This document shows, one piece after another, positions 25,861 through 34,860 of a stretch of DNA of 64,000 bases. Every line of letters begins with the position of its first letter. Position 1 is the stretch's first letter. The translations under genes and the position numbers were made by a program. The notes below the pieces were generated by a model that was given only the letters and a program-made list of their open reading frames with translations, had not been told where the DNA came from and made no database searches. This DNA is from Sulfitobacter donghicola DSW-25 = KCTC 12864 = JCM 14565 (lineage in GTDB: Bacteria > Pseudomonadota > Alphaproteobacteria > Rhodobacterales > Rhodobacteraceae): NCBI RefSeq assembly GCF_000622405.1, contig NZ_JASF01000005.1, positions 2,294,001-2,358,000 of the forward strand, written 5' to 3'.

Positions 25861-27018
25861 TCAGACAGGACGCGAAAGCAACCCTCCAGCGCTGCGGGTC
25901 ACTTTGCCATCCATCTCCAACTCCACAAGGGTTGGGGCAACTTCGGATGGGGGAACCTGTAGATCGCGGATCAACTGATCTTCCGCAACGGGAGAGGGGC
26001 CAAGGCGTTGCAAAATCGTTAGGTGCAGGTTTGCCGTCTCGCGCAGGCTGCGGCGCTGTTTGGTCGCAGTTGGTTTTGGGGCAGGGGGCGCAAGAGGCAG
26101 CTCTGGGCTGCTGTTTTCGAGGGGGCCTAGGGCCTCGAAAATATCATTTGCATTGCGGATCAATGTCGCCCCGTCACGGATCAACATGTTGCCGCCTGCG
26201 GCGCGGGCATCAAAGGGATGCCCAGGAACAGCAAAAACATCGCGGCCTTGGTCTAATGCATCGCGCGCGGTGATCAGGCTCCCAGACTTGGCGGCGGCTT
26301 CGACAATGACTGTTGCCCGTGCAAGGCCTGAAATGATGCGATTACGTTTGGGGAAATGGCGCGCCGTTGGCTGAAGGCCGAAGGGTTGCTCAGACAGGCG
26401 CAGCCCAGTTTGGTGTATGTTATGGGCCAGTTCACTATTCTCAACAGGGTAAATGACATCCACACCGCCAGCCTGTACCGCGATTGTCCCAAACGGAAGC
26501 GCAGCCAGATGCGCGGCAGTATCAATGCCACGGGCCAATCCCGAAACAACGACAAAACCAGCCTCACCTAGGTCATGGGCAAGGGTGCGCGCCATGCGCG
26601 TCCCCAAAGATGAGGCGTTTCGCGCACCAACCAAGGCGATCATCGGACGGTTCAGCAAGGCAGGATCGCCCATCAACCACAAAAAAGGCGGGGCATCAGG
26701 CAAGGCAGCCAAGGTTGAAGGGTAATCGGGGTGATCTATATGCAGCAGCTTGGCCCCTGCGGCACGGGCCGCGCGCAGTTCTGCATGAACGACCCCTTCG
26801 GGGCAGATCGCGTAATCTTTGACGCCCGCGGCGCGCGCTACCTCTGGTAGCGCGGCCAGCGCATTTTGCGCAGTGCCGTGTTCAATCAGTAGTCGTTTAT
26901 ACGTAGCAATACCGACCCGGCGCGAGCGTAACAGACGGAGACGGGCGAACTGTTCGTCTTCCGGGGGGGGTGGGAGTGGGGGGTGAGTGGAAGAAGGATT
27001 GGTGTCCCTAGCAGTCAT
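25861..27018 (-). CDS. dprA: DNA-processing protein DprA/Smf
   Basis: A 385-residue Rossmann-fold protein that binds incoming single-stranded DNA and loads RecA during transformation. The core is typical: VGARNASSLGTRMA, SGLARGIDTAAH, SEQPFG and FPKRNRIISGLA, with GSLITARDALDQGRDVFAVPG. A C-terminal winged-helix-like domain (LRETANLHLTILQRLG, DQLIRDLQVPPSEVAPTLVE) is present, and a helical N-terminal domain precedes the core. About 20 proline-rich residues start the protein. It lies upstream of topA, an order seen in other Rhodobacteraceae. No other competence gene is in the window. Confidence 0.96.
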   Translation of the reverse strand: MTARDTNPSSTHPPLPPPPEDEQFARLRLLRSRRVGIATYKRLLIEHGTAQNALAALPEVARAAGVKDYAICPEGVVHAELRAARAAGAKLLHIDHPDYPSTLAALPDAPPFLWLMGDPALLNRPMIALVGARNASSLGTRMARTLAHDLGEAGFVVVSGLARGIDTAAHLAALPFGTIAVQAGGVDVIYPVENSELAHNIHQTGLRLSEQPFGLQPTARHFPKRNRIISGLARATVIVEAAAKSGSLITARDALDQGRDVFAVPGHPFDARAAGGNMLIRDGATLIRNANDIFEALGPLENSSPELPLAPPAPKPTATKQRRSLRETANLHLTILQRLGPSPVAEDQLIRDLQVPPSEVAPTLVELEMDGKVTRSAGGLLSRPV

Positions 27019-27099
27019 CCCGTTACTCCGTCTGTTACTGGAATCAGGTATAACTTTTGGTGGTTAACAGGGGATGAATCGATTTTGGAAGATTTGGCT

Positions 27100-27576
27100 C
27101 TAACTGGATAACCGCGTTGATTGAGGCGCTATCAGAGCGTCTGAACGTCGCCCTTTCATAAGGACCCAGAAAGTCATGGCGTTTAGCGCACCACATAGCA
27201 TGAGGACCACAGGATGTATGTCATTGCGAAAGAAGGGAAAATACACCAAAGTTGCTAAGGCGGCCCCCAAAAGGGTCGTTGAAAGCCAGCCGGCAGCGCC
27301 GCAGCGTGCGGCGATTAAAAAACCAGCACTCCCGAATATAAATCCGAACCAAGACAACAAGGGGCTCACAGCGAATAGGTAGCCAAAGCCTAAAAGGTAC
27401 CTAAACCAAATCAAACTCAGTTCATTAAATGCCGCACCCACCAGTAACAGAACGCCGCCTAGCGCGGCCAAGACGGCCATTGTTCCGATTGCTGCCAGCA
27501 CGACATCCCATAAACCTATGGACCGAGCGGCGGTTTTATCATTCCGCCACACAATTTTCCCGATATTGGCGATCAC
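27100..27576 (-). CDS. Small membrane protein translationally coupled to tldD
   Basis: About 158 residues with four predicted membrane helices (starting near residues 18, 51, 78 and 108), beginning VIANIGKIVWRND when read from GTG. I recognise no family. The GTG at 27574-27576 overlaps the tldD stop TGA (27573-27575) as GTGA, which strongly supports this start and coupled translation; a start at 27663 would place a long N-terminus inside tldD. The sequence is rich in Leu, Gly and Phe with a short basic tail. It is the last gene of the tldD transcript. A link to peptide maturation is only guilt by association. Confidence 0.65.
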   Translation of the reverse strand: MIANIGKIVWRNDKTAARSIGLWDVVLAAIGTMAVLAALGGVLLLVGAAFNELSLIWFRYLLGFGYLFAVSPLLSWFGFIFGSAGFLIAARCGAAGWLSTTLLGAALATLVYFPFFRNDIHPVVLMLCGALNAMTFWVLMKGRRSDALIAPQSTRLSS

Positions 27577-28994
27577 GCAGCGGCGCCACCGACTGTAAGT
27601 CCGCCAATCATCAAGGTGGGCTGGCCAACGCCCACAGGCACCCATTGCCCCTGTTTGCCGCAATTACCCATTCCGGGATCAAGGGTTGGGTCATTCCCGA
27701 TGGCGCGAATCTGCTTTAACGCTGTCGCGCCGTCGCCGATGAGGGTCGCCCCCTTGACCGGTGCGCCAACGATACCGTTTTCGACGCGATAAGCTTCGGT
27801 GCAGGAAAACACAAATTTGCCGTTTGTGATGTCCACCTGACCGCCGCCAAAACCAACTGCATATATTCCGTCTTTCAAACCCGCCACGATATCACCGGGG
27901 GCAGTGTCGCCGCCCAACATATAGGTATTGGTCATGCGCGGCATCGGGATATGGGCAAAGCTTTGGCGGCGGCCATTGCCTGTGCTTTTGACACCCATCA
28001 AGCGCGCGTTTTGGCGATCTTGCATATAGCCGACCAGTTTACCGTCTTCGATCAGGGTGTTTTTGGCGCTGGGCGTACCTTCGTCATCCACCGAGATGCT
28101 GCCGCGGCGATCAGGGATCGTGCCATCGTCAAGAACGGTAACGCCTTTGGCGGCGATCTGTTGTCCCATCAGACCTGCAAACGCAGAGGAGCCTTTGCGG
28201 TTAAAGTCCCCCTCAAGCCCATGACCGATCGCCTCGTGCAATAAGATCCCGGGCCAGCCGGGGCCAAGGACAACGTCCATAACGCCAGCAGGGGCAGGGA
28301 CGGCATCCAGATTGACCAGCGCGATTCTAAGAGCTTCGCGTGCTTTGCCCTGCCAATCTTCAGCGGCCAACAAACCATCCAGACCAATCCGGCCACCACC
28401 GCCCGCCGAACCGCTTTCACGCCGCCCTTCATGTTCTACAATGATCGAGACATTGACCCGCGTCATCGGGCGGATATCCCGAACCGAGGTCCCTTCGGGG
28501 CGCAGAATCTCGATTTCCTGAATCGAAGCGGCGATTGACGCGCTAACCTGAACAACGCGGGGATCCAATGAGCGGCAAAAATCATCCATCTCGCGCAGTG
28601 TTTCAACTTTTACAGAGAATTCCGCCCCCGCAATCGGGTCCTCGTCGGTATATAGCTTTTTGTTGGTGCCATCGGGCGCATCAGCCCATGTTCCGCCCCC
28701 ATCGCCCACGGCCAATCTGGCGGTTTCAGCGGCGCGCTTTAGGGCGGTCTCGGAGATTTCTGTGGAATGGGCATAGCCTGCGACTTCGCCGCGCACAGCA
28801 CGCAAACCGAACCCCGTAGCCGCATCATAGCTGGCTGTTTTGAGTTTTCCGTCGTCAAACATCAGCGCCTCCGAGCGGCGCCGTTCAAAAAATAATTCGC
28901 CGTCATCCGCACCGGCCACGGCCGTGCGCAAAACATTTAATGCGGCGTCGCGATCAAGGTTATCATCGAATGGCGAAAAAGGGGCGTCGGCCAT
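27573..28994 (-). CDS. tldD: TldD metalloprotease
   Basis: A 473-residue subunit of the TldD/TldE protease that processes modified peptides and, in other bacteria, antitoxins. The zinc-binding motif HEAIGHGLEGD (HExxxH) lies near residue 253, and the conserved Cys in FVFSCTEAYRV supplies the probable third ligand. The protein is full length. The partner TldE is not in this window. It is divergent from coxB, with a 166-base region between the starts, and is followed by a coupled small membrane protein gene. Confidence 0.95.
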   Translation of the reverse strand: MADAPFSPFDDNLDRDAALNVLRTAVAGADDGELFFERRRSEALMFDDGKLKTASYDAATGFGLRAVRGEVAGYAHSTEISETALKRAAETARLAVGDGGGTWADAPDGTNKKLYTDEDPIAGAEFSVKVETLREMDDFCRSLDPRVVQVSASIAASIQEIEILRPEGTSVRDIRPMTRVNVSIIVEHEGRRESGSAGGGGRIGLDGLLAAEDWQGKAREALRIALVNLDAVPAPAGVMDVVLGPGWPGILLHEAIGHGLEGDFNRKGSSAFAGLMGQQIAAKGVTVLDDGTIPDRRGSISVDDEGTPSAKNTLIEDGKLVGYMQDRQNARLMGVKSTGNGRRQSFAHIPMPRMTNTYMLGGDTAPGDIVAGLKDGIYAVGFGGGQVDITNGKFVFSCTEAYRVENGIVGAPVKGATLIGDGATALKQIRAIGNDPTLDPGMGNCGKQGQWVPVGVGQPTLMIGGLTVGGAAA

Positions 28995-29160
28995 CGGGCG
29001 TACTCCGTTAGGGGCAAATCAGCTGCTTCGCGTCTTTGTGACGCAAGCATAGGACTTTATTTCATTCTCAGAATATGATTGTAAGGCGCAAGATTACAAC
29101 GGCAGGGCGCTCTCTGGCGCAATTTTGCCAACCCGGGTCAAGAATATCAGGACGACAAAA

Positions 29161-30057
29161 ATGAAAAAGCACCTCACACTTGCTGGCCTTTTGGCTGGTT
29201 TCACGAGCCTCCCAGCATGGGCGCAAAGCGTTGATCCACAAGGACTTGAGATCATCGGCGTGCCAACTGATGGCAACATGGGCTTCCAACCAGGTGTGAC
29301 CGAGCTTGCCACTGACATGCAGTGGTTGGACGGAATGATTCTGGTTATCATCACGATCATCTCTTTGTTTGTGACAGCATTGCTGGTTTGGGTCGCACTT
29401 CGCTATAACGCGAAACGGAACCCATCCCCTGCGACATTCACGCACCACACACCTGTGGAAATCGCATGGACTGTTGTGCCAATCCTGATTCTCGTCGCCA
29501 TCGGTGCTTGGTCCTTGCCGATCTTGTTCCGCCAGCAGGAAATTCCTGTTGCTGACGTGACAATCAAAGCAATCGGCAACCAGTGGTACTGGTCCTATGA
29601 ATACGTTGACGATGAATTCGCCTTTGACAGCTATATGATCGGTGCGCCGGCATTGGGTGGCGAAAACATGAAAACACCCGAAGTCGTCGCCGAGCTGGAA
29701 GCGGCAGGTTACACCGAGGCAGAGTGGCTGTTGGCGACGGATACCGCGGTTGTTGTGCCTGTAAACAAGACCGTTGTTGTTCAGGTTACAGCATCTGACG
29801 TGATCCACTCGTGGACGATCCCAGCCTTTGGCGTAAAGCAGGATGGCGTTCCTGGCCGTCTGGCCGAGCTATGGTTCAGCGCGGAAAAAGAAGGTGTTTA
29901 TTTCGGTCAGTGTTCCGAGCTTTGCGGTCAGGCACACGCCTATATGCCAATCACGGTTAAGGTTGTATCCGAAGAAGAATACGCCCAGTGGCTAAGCCGC
30001 GCGAAAGAGGAATACGCAGGTATCCCTCAGACGCTCACAGTTGCTTCCGCTGACTGA
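29161..30057 (+). CDS. coxB: Cytochrome c oxidase subunit II
   Basis: A 298-residue aa3-type oxidase subunit with a signal peptide ([14 protein letters not shown]... ending AWA), two membrane helices (about residues 60-83 and 103-123) and a periplasmic cupredoxin domain. The CuA site is complete: the His of [11 protein letters not shown], then [12 protein letters not shown] giving two Cys, His and Met. The aromatic patch [10 protein letters not shown] receives electrons from cytochrome c. ATG at 29161 has AGGA about 9 bases before it. It starts the oxidase assembly cluster; subunit I is elsewhere, as in relatives. Confidence 0.97.
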   Translation: MKKHLTLAGLLAGFTSLPAWAQSVDPQGLEIIGVPTDGNMGFQPGVTELATDMQWLDGMILVIITIISLFVTALLVWVALRYNAKRNPSPATFTHHTPVEIAWTVVPILILVAIGAWSLPILFRQQEIPVADVTIKAIGNQWYWSYEYVDDEFAFDSYMIGAPALGGENMKTPEVVAELEAAGYTEAEWLLATDTAVVVPVNKTVVVQVTASDVIHSWTIPAFGVKQDGVPGRLAELWFSAEKEGVYFGQCSELCGQAHAYMPITVKVVSEEEYAQWLSRAKEEYAGIPQTLTVASAD

Positions 30058-30092
30058 CGCAAAATAACGGGTTCGCCCTGATCTTCCTACAT

Positions 30093-30122
30093 GCCGCAGC
30101 GTGCCTGACCCCACGCTGCGGC
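30093..30122 (+). other. Perfect 11-bp stem hairpin between coxB and ctaB
   Basis: GCCGCAGCGTG (30093-30103) pairs perfectly with CACGCTGCGGC (30112-30122) around an 8-base loop. No T tract follows, so it is probably not a simple terminator. It could stabilise the coxB mRNA 3' end or lower expression of the assembly genes relative to the structural subunit. Confidence 0.6.
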
Positions 30123-30155
30123 TTAGCCACACGAAATGCCATGGGAAAACGATCG

Positions 30156-31091
30156 ATGACAGACGTGACAAACACACAAAGCTTTGAGGCAGAGCCGCAG
30201 CTGGGTGATTACTATGCCCTGATGAAGCCGCGCGTGATGCAGCTTGTGGTTTTTACAGCTGTCGTTGGCATGCTGGCGGCGCCTGTTTCGGTTCACCCTG
30301 TGATTGGCTTTGCCTCGATCCTGTTTTTGGCCATCGGCGCTGGCGCGTCTGGTGCGTTGAACATGTGGTGGGACGCAGACATCGATGCGGTGATGAAACG
30401 CACGATCAATCGCCCGATTCCTGCAGGTAAGGTAACACCGCAATCGGCCATGTATCTGGGTTTCGCCCTATCTGGTCTTTCCGTGATGATGCTTGCGCTC
30501 AGCGCGAATCTGCTGGCGGGCTTTATGCTGGCCTTTACGATCTTTTTCTACGTTGTGCCCTATACAATGTGGCTCAAACGCTCGACGCCTCAGAACATCG
30601 TTATCGGTGGCGCTGCGGGTGCTTTCCCGCCAGTGATTGGCTGGGTGATTGCAACGGGCAGCATGGCGCTTGAGCCGTGGTTGATGTTTGCCCTCATCTT
30701 TATGTGGACGCCGCCGCATTTCTGGGCGCTGGCGCTGTTTATGCGCAATGATTATGACGATGCAAAGGTGCCGATGCTGACTGTTACGCACGGGCGTCGC
30801 GCCACACGTAACCACATCCTCGCTTATACTGTTTTGCTGTTCATCCTTGCCGTTGGCACCGCATTCAGCGCGATTGGCGGCTGGATCTATCTGGCAACGG
30901 CGCTGGTGTTGAACGTCTTGTTCCTCAAAGGGGCCTATGCCATCTGGCAGCGCGACGAAGACATGAGCGAAGCAGATGATTTCGCGGTCGAGCGCAAGTT
31001 TTTCCGCCTGTCGCTTTGGTATCTCTTTGCACATTTTGTTGCGATTTTGGTCGAAGCGGGTTTGAAACCTTTCGGCATGGGGGGCTGGTAA
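30156..31091 (+). CDS. ctaB: Protoheme IX farnesyltransferase
   Basis: A 311-residue membrane prenyltransferase that makes heme O from heme B, the first step to heme A for the aa3 oxidase. The prenyl-diphosphate motif NMWWDADIDAVMKRT (DxxxD) is at about residue 75, and a second acidic loop is RNDYDDAKVPML. About eight helices are predicted. ATG at 30156 is chosen because GGGA lies about 10 bases upstream; the in-frame ATG at 30141 lacks a ribosome binding site. The stop overlaps the ATG of the next gene (TAATG). Confidence 0.96.
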   Translation: MTDVTNTQSFEAEPQLGDYYALMKPRVMQLVVFTAVVGMLAAPVSVHPVIGFASILFLAIGAGASGALNMWWDADIDAVMKRTINRPIPAGKVTPQSAMYLGFALSGLSVMMLALSANLLAGFMLAFTIFFYVVPYTMWLKRSTPQNIVIGGAAGAFPPVIGWVIATGSMALEPWLMFALIFMWTPPHFWALALFMRNDYDDAKVPMLTVTHGRRATRNHILAYTVLLFILAVGTAFSAIGGWIYLATALVLNVLFLKGAYAIWQRDEDMSEADDFAVERKFFRLSLWYLFAHFVAILVEAGLKPFGMGGW

Positions 31092-31285
31092 TGAGCCTGC
31101 GTCAGGAACACGAAATTCACACACGCCGCAAAGGGCTGAACATCGGGGTAGGGCTGTTGCTGGGGGCGTTTGTCCTGCTGGTGGTATTGCTGACCTTTAC
31201 CAAAATCACATCTTCGGGCTTTAGCATCCCAGCATCGCAAGCAAATGGTGTTGGCGAACAGGTGAACACGGGGGCATCCGACTAA
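31091..31285 (+). CDS. Small single-helix protein of the oxidase assembly cluster (CoxF-like)
   Basis: A 64-residue protein: a basic N-terminus (MSLRQEHEIHTRRKG), one membrane helix (about residues 16-40) and a short polar tail. A protein of this size and placement, between ctaB and ctaG, is found in Paracoccus and Rhodobacter oxidase clusters and is often called CoxF; its role is uncertain. It overlaps both neighbours by one base through TAATG junctions, so translation is tightly coupled. No metal-binding motif is visible. Confidence 0.82.
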   Translation: MSLRQEHEIHTRRKGLNIGVGLLLGAFVLLVVLLTFTKITSSGFSIPASQANGVGEQVNTGASD

Positions 31286-31860
31286 TGGCAATGACCGGTC
31301 CACAGAAAACTGTCGCTCAAACAGTTAGTGTAGTTGTTCTAATGGGGGGGCTCGCATGGGTCTCGGTGCCGTTTTACGACTGGTTCTGCCGTGTGACAGG
31401 TTTTGGCGGAGTGCCGGGTATTTCGGACGTCGCCGCGGATGAGATTCTGGATCAGACGATCAAGATTCGCTTTGACGGATCACTGAACAACAACATGCCA
31501 TGGGAATTCAAACCCGTGACCCGCCAGATGGAGGTCCGCATCGGCGAGACAGGTCTGGCTTTCTACGAGGCCTATAACCCGACGGATAAACCCATCGCGG
31601 GGCAGGCCTCTTACAACGTAACACCCTATCAGGCGGGCGCTTTTTTCGAAAAAATCGACTGCTTTTGCTTTGAAGAGCAAGTGCTAGCGCCTGGTGAACG
31701 TGTACAAATGCCTGTCAGCTTCTTTGTTGACCCCGAAATAGTGAGCGATCGTGAAGGTCAGTATATACATACCATCACCCTCTCCTATACATTCTACGAA
31801 ATTGATTTGCCGGAAGGGTATGCCGCCCTTGAGGTCGATCAGCCAACAGACTTGAACTAA
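31285..31860 (+). CDS. ctaG: Cytochrome c oxidase copper assembly protein CtaG/Cox11
   Basis: A 191-residue membrane-anchored protein that delivers copper to the CuB site of subunit I. One N-terminal helix (about residues 11-31) precedes a periplasmic beta domain. The copper-binding Cys pair is in [10 protein letters not shown], exactly as in Cox11, and [10 protein letters not shown] is the conserved segment after the helix. The start overlaps the upstream stop as TAATG; a second ATG two codons later is possible. ctaE follows after 25 bases. Confidence 0.96.
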   Translation: MAMTGPQKTVAQTVSVVVLMGGLAWVSVPFYDWFCRVTGFGGVPGISDVAADEILDQTIKIRFDGSLNNNMPWEFKPVTRQMEVRIGETGLAFYEAYNPTDKPIAGQASYNVTPYQAGAFFEKIDCFCFEEQVLAPGERVQMPVSFFVDPEIVSDREGQYIHTITLSYTFYEIDLPEGYAALEVDQPTDLN

Positions 31861-31885
31861 TGAAAAGGACATAGGGACGCGCGCC

Positions 31886-32692
31886 ATGGCCCATGCAAAA
31901 AATCACGACTATCACATTCTACCCCCGTCACCTTGGCCGCTGCTGAGCGCGCTGTTTGCTTTTGTTATGCTCACAGGCGGTGTTCTGTGGATGCACGATG
32001 TTACGTCCTTCGTCTTTTGGGCTGGCTTTGTAGGTACTTTGTACACCAGCTTTGCATGGTGGTCCGACGTTGTAGATGAGGCCAAGGTCGGCGATCACAC
32101 GACTGCCGTTCAGATCGGTCTGCGCTATGGCTTTATCCTGTTCATCATGTCCGAAGTGATGTTCTTTGCTGCGTGGTTCTGGAGCTTTTTCAAACACGCG
32201 ATCTATCCGATGGATAAATATGTGGGCACAACCTACATCCCGCCAGAGGTTTACCCCGTTGACGCCTTCCACCTGCCGCTGATCAACACATTGATCCTTT
32301 TGCTGTCTGGCTGTGCGGTTACATGGGCACACCACGCTTTGGTACATGGTAACAACCGCGCAGACCTGAAAAACGGTTTGATCATCGCTGTTTTCCTTGG
32401 CGTTCTATTCACCTGCCTACAGGCTTATGAATACGAACACCTGCTGCACCAAGGTTGGGAATTCGGCGGCTACGAATTCTATTCCAACTTCTTTATGGCG
32501 ACAGGTTTCCACGGCTTCCACGTTGTGATCGGTACTTTGTTCTTGTTCGTTTGCTGGCTGCGTGCGCGTGCGGGCCATTTTACATCCGAACAGCACGTCG
32601 GCTTTGAAGCCGCTGCTTGGTACTGGCACTTTGTTGATGTTGTATGGCTCTTCCTCTTCTTCGCGGTCTACATCTGGGGCATCCCTTCCTAA
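31886..32692 (+). CDS. ctaE: Cytochrome c oxidase subunit III
   Basis: A 268-residue integral membrane subunit with seven predicted helices. Family signatures include [16 protein letters not shown], the loop [18 protein letters not shown], and [14 protein letters not shown] near the C-terminus. Subunit III supports proton uptake and oxidase stability. The start has AGGGA about 9 bases upstream. A strong terminator lies behind it, closing the oxidase transcript before the SURF1 gene. Confidence 0.97.
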   Translation: MAHAKNHDYHILPPSPWPLLSALFAFVMLTGGVLWMHDVTSFVFWAGFVGTLYTSFAWWSDVVDEAKVGDHTTAVQIGLRYGFILFIMSEVMFFAAWFWSFFKHAIYPMDKYVGTTYIPPEVYPVDAFHLPLINTLILLLSGCAVTWAHHALVHGNNRADLKNGLIIAVFLGVLFTCLQAYEYEHLLHQGWEFGGYEFYSNFFMATGFHGFHVVIGTLFLFVCWLRARAGHFTSEQHVGFEAAAWYWHFVDVVWLFLFFAVYIWGIPS

Positions 32693-32730
32693 GGACGGGC
32701 TTGCACCTTTAGGTACAGAGTTTAAACACC

Positions 32731-32765
32731 AACGCGCGGGGCTATGCCTCGCGCGTTTTTCTTTT
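32731..32765 (+). terminator. Intrinsic terminator after ctaE
   Basis: AACGCGCGGG pairs with CTCGCGCGTT (one G-T pair) around the loop GCTATGC, followed by TTTTTCTTTT on the plus strand. It separates the ctaE transcript from the SURF1-thrC group. Confidence 0.85.
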
Positions 32766-32787
32766 CTAACCATCCGCTGGGGGCTTC

Positions 32788-33468
32788 ATGCGCCGAAATC
32801 TATTCCTACTTGTTATTGGTGTTGGCGGTGCTGCGATCCTGTTGTGGTTGGGGTTTTGGCAGGTGCAACGGTTGGAGTGGAAACAGGGCGTTATCGCAGA
32901 TATCAATGCCCGCGCAGATGCCGCCCCCGTTGCGCTGCCTGCAAACCCTGATCCAACGTCGGATATCTATTTGCCCGTATCCGTCACCGGAACTTTGGGC
33001 GCGCAATATCTGCGTGTATTGGTCAGCCAGAAAGAGATCGGGGCAGGGTACCGCATCATCTCGGCCATGGAGGTTGGCGGGCGCCGCATTTTGGTGGATC
33101 GCGGGTTTGTCCCTGTGGCGCAGACCGATATCCCCACCCATGACGGGCAGGTGAGCCTGCAAGGTAACCTGCAATGGCCCCAAGAAACCGATAGCTTTAC
33201 GCCCGAGGCCGATCTGGCCAAAAACATCTGGTTTGCCCGTGATGTCGATGCCATGGCCGCAGCCCTGCAAACCGACCCGATCCTAGTTGTAGCAAAGCAA
33301 ACATCCTTCAATGATTCCCCTGTGTCACCGCTTCCTGTTGACACCACCGCGATTCCGAACGACCACCTTGAATACGCTATCACTTGGTTCTCGCTTGCCG
33401 CGATCTGGATGGCGATGACACTAGCCTTTATCCTGCGCGCCCGCCGCGCGCCTAAATCAACGAGCTGA
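32788..33468 (+). CDS. SURF1-family cytochrome oxidase assembly protein
   Basis: A 226-residue protein with the SURF1 layout: an N-terminal helix (LFLLVIGVGGAAILLWLGFWQ), a periplasmic domain, and a C-terminal helix (about residues 197-216). LGFWQVQRLEWK and HLEYAITWFSLA are strong SURF1 signatures. It helps insert heme a into subunit I. It lies just after the oxidase cluster but behind a terminator, and 3 bases before thrC, so it is probably transcribed with the thrC group or from read-through. Confidence 0.93.
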   Translation: MRRNLFLLVIGVGGAAILLWLGFWQVQRLEWKQGVIADINARADAAPVALPANPDPTSDIYLPVSVTGTLGAQYLRVLVSQKEIGAGYRIISAMEVGGRRILVDRGFVPVAQTDIPTHDGQVSLQGNLQWPQETDSFTPEADLAKNIWFARDVDAMAAALQTDPILVVAKQTSFNDSPVSPLPVDTTAIPNDHLEYAITWFSLAAIWMAMTLAFILRARRAPKSTS

Positions 33469-33471
33469 CCC

Positions 33472-34860
33472 ATGCGCTATATCTCTACCCGTGGCACCGC
33501 CCCCTCCCTTAGCTTTGAAGAGGCCATGCTGACGGGGCTCGCCCGTGACGGGGGCTTGTATGTTCCCGAAACCATTCCGCAGCTCAGCCATGATGACATT
33601 GCCGCGATGGCAGGGCAGTCTTACGAAGAGGTCGCCTTTACCGTCATGCGCCCCTTTATCGGGGACACGTTCACGGACGCCGAATTTCGCGATCTGATCG
33701 CCAAGGCATATGCCGATTTCGGCCATGACTCGCGCGCGCCGCTGAAAGAGCTGGCGCCGAACCACTTCCTGCTGGAACTGTTTCACGGCCCCACGCTGGC
33801 GTTCAAAGATTTTGCGATGCAGTTGATTGGGCAGATGTTCCAACTGGCCTTGGGCCGCAAGGGCGAGCGGGTGACAATTGTTGGCGCGACCTCGGGCGAT
33901 ACAGGCTCGGCCGCGATCGAGGCCTTCCGCGGTTTGGCCAATGTGGATGTGGTGATCCTATACCCGCATGGCCGTGTCTCCGAAGTGCAGCGCCGCCAGA
34001 TGACAACCCCCGTTGAACGCAACGTGCATGCATTGGCCGTTGATGGCGATTTCGACGATTGCCAAGCACGCCTGAAAGACATGTTCAACGATTTCGAATT
34101 CCGCGATGGCGTAAAGCTGGCGGGCGTGAACTCGATCAACTGGGGCCGTGTGCTGGCGCAGGTTGTGTATTACTTCTCCTCCGCCGTCAGCTTGGGCGCG
34201 CCTGATCGCAAGATGAGCTTTACCGTGCCGACAGGCAACTTTGGCGACATCTTTGCGGGTTACATCGCCAAAAAGATGGGCCTGCCCATTGATCAGCTTG
34301 TTGTGGCGACCAACCAGAACGATATCCTGCACCGCTGCCTGTCAGGGCAGGGGTATCACAAAGACACAGTCCACCCCTCCATCAGCCCGTCGATGGATAT
34401 TCAGGTCAGCTCGAATTTCGAACGGGCGTTGTTTGACGCCTATGACCGTGACGGCAGCGCGGTTGCGCAGCTGATGGCCGAACTGGGCCAAGGCGGTTTT
34501 GATGTCAGCCAAGGCGCGGCGCAGGCTTTGTCGGAAAACTACACCTCTGGCCGCGCCTCGGAAGAGGAAACTTCGGCGACCATCACAGATATGCTGGGGC
34601 GCAGCGGTGAAATTCTATGCCCGCATTCGGCAGTCGGTGTGAAAGTCGCAAACGAGAAACGCGATCCTGCGACTCCAATGATCACGCTGGCCACAGCCCA
34701 CCCTGCCAAATTCCCCGATGCGGTCGAAGCAGCCACAGGCATTCGCCCGCCTTTGCCTCCGCGTATGGCCGACCTCTATGACCGTGCTGAGCGCGTGACC
34801 CGCGTGGCAAACGACCTAGAGGCCCTCAAGACCCAAATTAAAGGACTGATCGCTCAGTGA
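33472..34860 (+). CDS. thrC: Threonine synthase
   Basis: A 462-residue PLP enzyme that converts O-phosphohomoserine to threonine. The Schiff-base Lys112 lies in LAFKDFAMQ, and GATSGDTGSAAIEAF and the phosphate-site segment follow. The N-terminal LTGLARDGGLYVPE is typical of the longer thrC group. The stop overlaps the GTG start of the M16 peptidase gene (GTGA), an arrangement seen in other Rhodobacteraceae. lysC of the same pathway is about 16 kb away. Confidence 0.97.
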   Translation: MRYISTRGTAPSLSFEEAMLTGLARDGGLYVPETIPQLSHDDIAAMAGQSYEEVAFTVMRPFIGDTFTDAEFRDLIAKAYADFGHDSRAPLKELAPNHFLLELFHGPTLAFKDFAMQLIGQMFQLALGRKGERVTIVGATSGDTGSAAIEAFRGLANVDVVILYPHGRVSEVQRRQMTTPVERNVHALAVDGDFDDCQARLKDMFNDFEFRDGVKLAGVNSINWGRVLAQVVYYFSSAVSLGAPDRKMSFTVPTGNFGDIFAGYIAKKMGLPIDQLVVATNQNDILHRCLSGQGYHKDTVHPSISPSMDIQVSSNFERALFDAYDRDGSAVAQLMAELGQGGFDVSQGAAQALSENYTSGRASEEETSATITDMLGRSGEILCPHSAVGVKVANEKRDPATPMITLATAHPAKFPDAVEAATGIRPPLPPRMADLYDRAERVTRVANDLEALKTQIKGLIAQ

